37,719 nt of DNA from Planctomycetota bacterium (GTDB lineage Bacteria > Planctomycetota > Planctomycetia > Pirellulales > Pirellulaceae): positions 1 through 37,719 of the forward strand of contig JAGWWZ010000027.1 of assembly GCA_018970165.1 (NCBI GenBank), read 5' to 3'. Positions 34,476-37,719 of the stretch are shown here, one piece after another. Within the stretch, counting starts at the first letter, position 1; each line of letters starts with the position of its first letter. The position numbers were made by a program, and so were the translations under genes. The notes under the pieces are model-generated. The model ran no database searches, was not told where the DNA came from, and saw nothing but the letters and a program-made list of their open reading frames with translations.

Positions 34476-34515
34476 GTTGTTAATTTTCGGTGATCCCAGC
34501 ACTTCAAGTAGACAA

Positions 34516-35334
34516 CTACTCGCTCAGACGGCGTTTGGAAAACATCCACTCATAGAGTTCTGGGTTGGAATAAGTGGCGGACCAACTGTCGTGTTCGGCG
34601 TCTGGATATTCGGTGTATCGAATATCTGAACCAACTTTTTGTAGGGCTGCGACCATTTCTTGGGAACGCATTGGTTTCACGACCCTATCTTTAGCACCGT
34701 GAAAACACCAGATCGGTAACTTTTTGAAACGGTCCACCGTCTTGGGGTCTCCACCGCCGCAAATAGGAGCCGCCGCGGCAAAAAATCCTGGGTAACGTGC
34801 GATTGCATCCCATGTTCCATAGCCACCCATCGATAGGCCAGTGATGTAAACCCGATCGTTATCGACCCCGGCATTTTCGATCATCTCGTCGAGCAGTTCT
34901 TTGATGCTCTGCATCGAATCGCTCGCGGACTCGGGTAACGCACTCGACTCCTTGGACCAATCGACCTCGGACCATTTCTTCTCTTTAGGGCATTGAGGGA
35001 TCACGATGTACGCAGGATATTTCGCCCGGCGTGCGGGGTCTGCGAAATCTTTCGCGGCATGTTTGAGCGTGACGGTGTTGTCGTCACCTCGTTCTCCCGC
35101 ACCGTGCAAGAACAGAACCAGCGGGTACTTTTTGCCCGGCTGATATCCCAACGGCTTGATCAGCCGGTACTTCAAGGGTACTCCATTGGTACCCACGAAC
35201 TCTCTGGGTTCAAAGGCCTTGATAGGATCGGACGGCGGAGCGTTATTTGCATTGGGTTCCTGGGCCGTCGCCCCCTCCATGCAGAGAAACAAAAAGGCTA
35301 GGAGAATTGCTAGCAAAATACAGGATCGTTTCAT
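34516..35334 (-). CDS. Secreted alpha/beta hydrolase (prolyl-oligopeptidase/PHB-depolymerase-like esterase)
   Basis: With start ATG 35334, after GGAAGG, the protein has 272 residues with a signal peptide (MKRSCILLAILLAFLFLCME, cleavage near ATAQEP). The alpha/beta-hydrolase triad is visible: nucleophile S168 in GLSMGGYGTWD, acid D216 in HGAKDRVV and base H248 in DAEHDSW. The oxyanion segment is FLHGAGERGDDN. This pattern fits esterases grouped with prolyl oligopeptidase-like and PHB-depolymerase-like hydrolases, frequently annotated in planctomycetes next to sulfatases and cytochromes. An upstream in-frame extension to 35442 lacks a ribosome binding site and would bury the signal peptide. Substrate is unknown; an ester of a polysaccharide or lipid is possible. 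Confidence 0.88.
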   Translation of the reverse strand: MKRSCILLAILLAFLFLCMEGATAQEPNANNAPPSDPIKAFEPREFVGTNGVPLKYRLIKPLGYQPGKKYPLVLFLHGAGERGDDNTVTLKHAAKDFADPARRAKYPAYIVIPQCPKEKKWSEVDWSKESSALPESASDSMQSIKELLDEMIENAGVDNDRVYITGLSMGGYGTWDAIARYPGFFAAAAPICGGGDPKTVDRFKKLPIWCFHGAKDRVVKPMRSQEMVAALQKVGSDIRYTEYPDAEHDSWSATYSNPELYEWMFSKRRLSE

Positions 35335-35419
35335 AAGGGTGCCTTCCAATGCGAACATGGCCGAGCCGTGAAGAAACAAACAAAAACGGAGGTGGGAAGG
35401 GAATGGGTGGGAGTTGCCT

Positions 35420-35452
35420 GTGTCTGACACGTCGAATGACACTCCCTAGTAT
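35420..35452 (+). promoter_or_regulatory. Palindrome and weak promoter-like pair upstream of mutL
   Basis: GTGTCTGACAC at 35420-35430 is a perfect 11-base odd palindrome. Its CTGACA (35424-35429) matches five of six -35 bases and is followed, after 17 bases, by TAGTAT (35447-35452), four of six -10 bases. Together they could drive mutL from near 35459. The palindrome may instead be a repeat copy or an operator. Confidence 0.3.
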
Positions 35453-35576
35453 AGTCGACGATTCCCGCTTGCGGGATGTGGAACGCTTCTCGGATTTCAG
35501 TGGGCGCGGTAATCTATCGGTTTGTCAATGATGCGAGAACCCTTTGCCTGAAAACTGTTGACCGAAGAGAGTACGG

Positions 35577-37457
35577 ATGCCGCAGATACGCAAGCTGCCT
35601 GTAGGACTAGTGAACAAGATCGCTGCCGGGGAAGTGATCGAGCGCCCCGCGAGCGTCGTCAAGGAACTACTGGAGAACAGCATCGACGCGGGAGCCCAGC
35701 AAGTCGAAATCGCCATCGATGGCGGCGGCACCGATCTGATCCGTATCACCGACAACGGGTGCGGCATCGACGCTGACCAACTCGAGCTGGCACTCGCTCC
35801 GCATGCTACGAGCAAGCTGGCCAGCAGCGATGACTTATTCGATGTGCGCACATTAGGTTTTCGCGGTGAGGCCTTGGCATCGATCGCCGAGGTGAGTCAC
35901 TTGACCCTGCGCAGCCGTACCGCATCGTCCGACAGCGGCTATGAACTGCGCTGCGAGGGTGGAACCCTTGAGCCGATCAAACCGTGCGCGACGAACGTCG
36001 GAACCTCGATCGAGGTACGGCATTTGTTTTTCAACACACCGGTTCGCCGCAAGTTTCTCAAAGCACCGCAGACCGAAATGGCGCACGTGGTCGATGCCTT
36101 TGCACGTATCGCATTGGCATTCCCATCGGTTCACATGACCCTGACCAGCAACGATCGACTGCTGCATGACTTGCCACCGACCGAGCGATGGGTCGAGCGG
36201 ATCCGCGCGTTCTACGGTGATGAAATCGGCGATGCCTTGATCCCGGTCGAACATGCAGACGACCACGTTCGCATTCGAGGTTACGTTGCGGATCCGAGCG
36301 TATCGCGCACCAACAACCGCTTGCAGTTCCTGTTCCTCAATGGCCGATACATTCGCGATCGCTCTTTGCAACATGCTCTTGGCGAAGCCTATCGCGGTCT
36401 GCTGATGGTGGGGCGATTGCCGATATGTTTTCTGCAACTGGAACTCGACCCGAAGGCGATCGACGTCAACGTGCATCCTACCAAGATCGAAGTTCGGTTC
36501 GCGGATAGCGGGGCACTCTATAGCCGATTGCTCAATGCGCTACGGCACAAGTTCTTGACGACCGATCTTGTGGCCAAGGCCGCAGTGCCGGACCGCGAAC
36601 CTTCAACGCTTGTGGGTGCAGGCGCGGCGTCCATCGAACCGGTCGATCGGAGCGCTTCGGGTACGGAACTGATGACGTGGGCGCGGCAACAGAGCCATGC
36701 GCTCCCGGCCGCTCGCGATATTCATTTCGATCCCGTCGATCCCCGTCGCGTCCCCGACTTCCGGCCCTTTCCCAATTTCGGAGGACGAACCGATCCGTTC
36801 GTCGATCCGACGAACAACGCTGCAAGTGGAGTCACCACACCTACAAGTACCCCGGCAAGCCCTACCGATCCGTTGCTTGGCAATTCGGTTGCCACCGGAT
36901 GCCAGATCCTGCAAACCTACCTCGTCACCGAGGACGAGGACGGCATGGTAATCATCGACCAGCATGCTCTGCACGAACGGATCATGTTCGAGCAGATCAA
37001 GGCCAAGGTATTATCCAAATCGCTGGAGCGACAGCGGCTGCTGGTTCCCGAGACAGTGCAACTCGCTCCCAGCGAAGCGGCGATTGCGATCGAGGCCAAG
37101 GAGATGCTTTCAGAAATTGGCATCGAAATTGAACCGTTCGGAGGGGATACCGTGCTGATCTCCTCCTACCCATCGTTCCTGGCCAAAATGTCCCCGGCGG
37201 AGATGCTCAAGCAGATTCTCGACACGCTCATCAGCGGCGGCAAAAAGGTCAATCCGCAGGATCTGCTCGACAACGTCATGAACATGATGGCGTGCAAGGC
37301 GGCGGTGAAGGCGGGGGATCGTTTATCGCCGCAGGAGATCAGTGCGTTGCTCGAGCAACGTCACTTGTATCGCGACACCCACCACTGCCCCCACGGTCGC
37401 CCGACCGCGCTGGTCTTCTCGCGGCAGCAACTCGATAAAATGTTCAAGCGGAATTAG
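35577..37457 (+). CDS. mutL: DNA mismatch repair protein MutL with endonuclease motif
   Basis: The 626-residue protein links MutS mismatch recognition to strand removal. The N-terminal GHKL ATPase shows ELLENSIDAGA (30-40), DNGCGI near 60 and LGFRGEALASI near 92, then FNTPVRRKFLK and VDVNVHPTK-type DVNVHPTKIEVRF. A Pro/Thr-rich linker (about 340-435) leads to the C-terminal domain. This has the metal-dependent endonuclease motif DQHALHERIMFE (D461 onward, DQHAx2Ex4E), plus ACKAAVKAGD and HCPHGRPT. So it is a nicking-type MutL, as in bacteria without MutH, not the E. coli type. Start ATG 35577 follows AGAGAG. No mutS is adjacent. Confidence 0.97.
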   Translation: MPQIRKLPVGLVNKIAAGEVIERPASVVKELLENSIDAGAQQVEIAIDGGGTDLIRITDNGCGIDADQLELALAPHATSKLASSDDLFDVRTLGFRGEALASIAEVSHLTLRSRTASSDSGYELRCEGGTLEPIKPCATNVGTSIEVRHLFFNTPVRRKFLKAPQTEMAHVVDAFARIALAFPSVHMTLTSNDRLLHDLPPTERWVERIRAFYGDEIGDALIPVEHADDHVRIRGYVADPSVSRTNNRLQFLFLNGRYIRDRSLQHALGEAYRGLLMVGRLPICFLQLELDPKAIDVNVHPTKIEVRFADSGALYSRLLNALRHKFLTTDLVAKAAVPDREPSTLVGAGAASIEPVDRSASGTELMTWARQQSHALPAARDIHFDPVDPRRVPDFRPFPNFGGRTDPFVDPTNNAASGVTTPTSTPASPTDPLLGNSVATGCQILQTYLVTEDEDGMVIIDQHALHERIMFEQIKAKVLSKSLERQRLLVPETVQLAPSEAAIAIEAKEMLSEIGIEIEPFGGDTVLISSYPSFLAKMSPAEMLKQILDTLISGGKKVNPQDLLDNVMNMMACKAAVKAGDRLSPQEISALLEQRHLYRDTHHCPHGRPTALVFSRQQLDKMFKRN

Positions 37458-37475
37458 GGTTCTTCCCCTAATTCC
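37450..37475 (+). terminator. Strong hairpin over the mutL stop codon
   Basis: GGAATTAGGG (37450-37459) and CCCTAATTCC (37466-37475) form a perfect ten-base stem with a six-base loop. The mutL TAG at 37455-37457 lies in the left arm. There is no T run after it, so it is either a non-canonical terminator or a 3'-protecting or repeat hairpin. Confidence 0.5.
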
Positions 37476-37495
37476 CATTCCCCCTCGCTCCGCTT

Positions 37496-37509
37496 TCCGC
37501 CATGGCGGA
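37496..37509. repeat. Perfect 14-base palindrome upstream of the Y1-transposase gene
   Basis: TCCGCCATGGCGGA is a perfect palindrome 20 bases after the mutL hairpin and 95 bases before the Y1-transposase start. It may be a regulator site or a REP-like element recognised by the neighbouring protein. Confidence 0.45.
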
Positions 37510-37553
37510 CTTTCAGCACGAAGATCGCTTTAATTTACGTGCCACCCACTTAT

Positions 37554-37582
37554 TTGACATGCCCTTCCCTTTTTGCTATCTT
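37554..37582 (+). promoter_or_regulatory. Sigma70-like promoter of the Y1-transposase gene
   Basis: TTGACA (37554-37559, full consensus), a 17-base spacer and TATCTT (37577-37582, four of six, with a TGC extension) lie directly before a GAGGAG ribosome binding site (37591-37596) and the ATG at 37605. The leader would be only about 16 bases. Confidence 0.6.
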
Positions 37583-37604
37583 GGTCGGCCGAGGAGAACC
37601 TGTT

Positions 37605-37719
37605 ATGCCTAGACCCTTGCGTTCCGAACTGTTTGATCCCAATGAAGTCTGTATCGTCCACTGCATCCAACGCTGTGTCCGACGCGCGTTCTTGGCAGGC
37701 CAGGACCCCCTCTCAGGTA
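37605..37719 (+). CDS. REP-associated tyrosine (Y1/IS200-like) transposase, 3' end beyond the window
   Basis: Only 38 codons are visible, from ATG 37605, preceded by GAGGAG at 37591-37596, to the window edge. The peptide carries VCIVHCIQRCVRRAFLAGQD, which resembles the opening of planctomycete Y1-type transposase-like proteins, where a short basic leader precedes HxxQRCVRRAFL. These RAYT-like proteins are single-copy domesticated relatives of IS200 transposases that act on REP palindromes. The catalytic HUH motif and tyrosine would lie beyond the window, so activity cannot be judged. The presence of its own near-consensus promoter and of palindromes just upstream fits a RAYT. Confidence is limited by the short fragment. 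Confidence 0.65.
   Translation, partial: MPRPLRSELFDPNEVCIVHCIQRCVRRAFLAGQDPLSG

Noticed and set aside
1-37719. CRISPR arrays, rRNA, tRNA, prophage or full insertion sequences
   Set aside because: No regularly spaced repeats, cloverleaf-like tRNA segments, rRNA signatures or complete transposase genes with terminal repeats were seen; only the start of a Y1-type gene is present at the right edge.

Overview
The window is a dense, mostly housekeeping stretch of a bacterial chromosome that almost certainly belongs to the Planctomycetota, probably a Pirellulales-type organism. The grounds are the company the genes keep: a double-length (tandem) UvrA, an iduronate-2-sulfatase-like sulfatase, a planctomycete-type membrane c-type cytochrome with a DUF2231-like domain, a beta-RFA-P synthase of the tetrahydromethanopterin C1 pathway, a PheT without its tRNA-binding OB domain, and the first codons of a planctomycete-style REP-associated (Y1) transposase. 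This placement rests on gene content, not on a computed phylogeny.

Layout. 1-4702: a catabolic-looking cluster with a truncated MFS permease, an M81/MlrC-type metallohydrolase overlapping it, an enolase-superfamily dehydratase/racemase, and a convergent DoeB-like zinc deacylase. 4830-8694 (minus): rpmI-rplT-pheS-pheT, the classical translation operon without infC. 8793-11774 (minus): a large RND/MMPL-type exporter. 12108-16190 (plus): a ferrous-iron operon feoA-feoA-feoB followed by a translationally coupled MFS exporter, headed by a good sigma70-like promoter and a nested inverted repeat. 16166-17790 (minus): a DUF2760 gene coupled to beta-RFA-P synthase. 17955-19908 (plus): a SprT-like metalloprotease and a GlpG-like rhomboid protease. 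19925-21616: an orphan receiver protein divergent from bioF. 21787-29119: trxB followed by a 2081-residue tandem UvrA. 29208-30692: the secreted sulfatase. 30872-31636 (minus): an FkbM methyltransferase. 31637-32136: 500 bases without a convincing gene. 32137-33516: argH, overlapping convergently with a membrane cytochrome c gene that lies downstream of a secreted esterase (both minus). 35577-37457: mutL with a strong hairpin over its stop codon. 37605 to the edge: start of a Y1-transposase-like gene with its own promoter.

How it works together. Most genes are independent housekeeping units: translation, Fe(II) uptake, biotin, arginine, DNA repair by UvrA and MutL, and redox by TrxB. Several pairs overlap by four bases (feoA2/feoB, feoB/MFS, DUF2760/beta-RFA-P synthase), pointing to translational coupling. 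No CRISPR array, rRNA, tRNA, prophage or obvious toxin-antitoxin or defence island was found. The points most worth following up are the fused double UvrA with a histone-H1-like basic tail, the OB-less PheT, the insertion in TrxB, the DUF2760/beta-RFA-P synthase pairing, the MlrC/enolase/deacylase cluster, and the palindromes next to the Y1-transposase gene.
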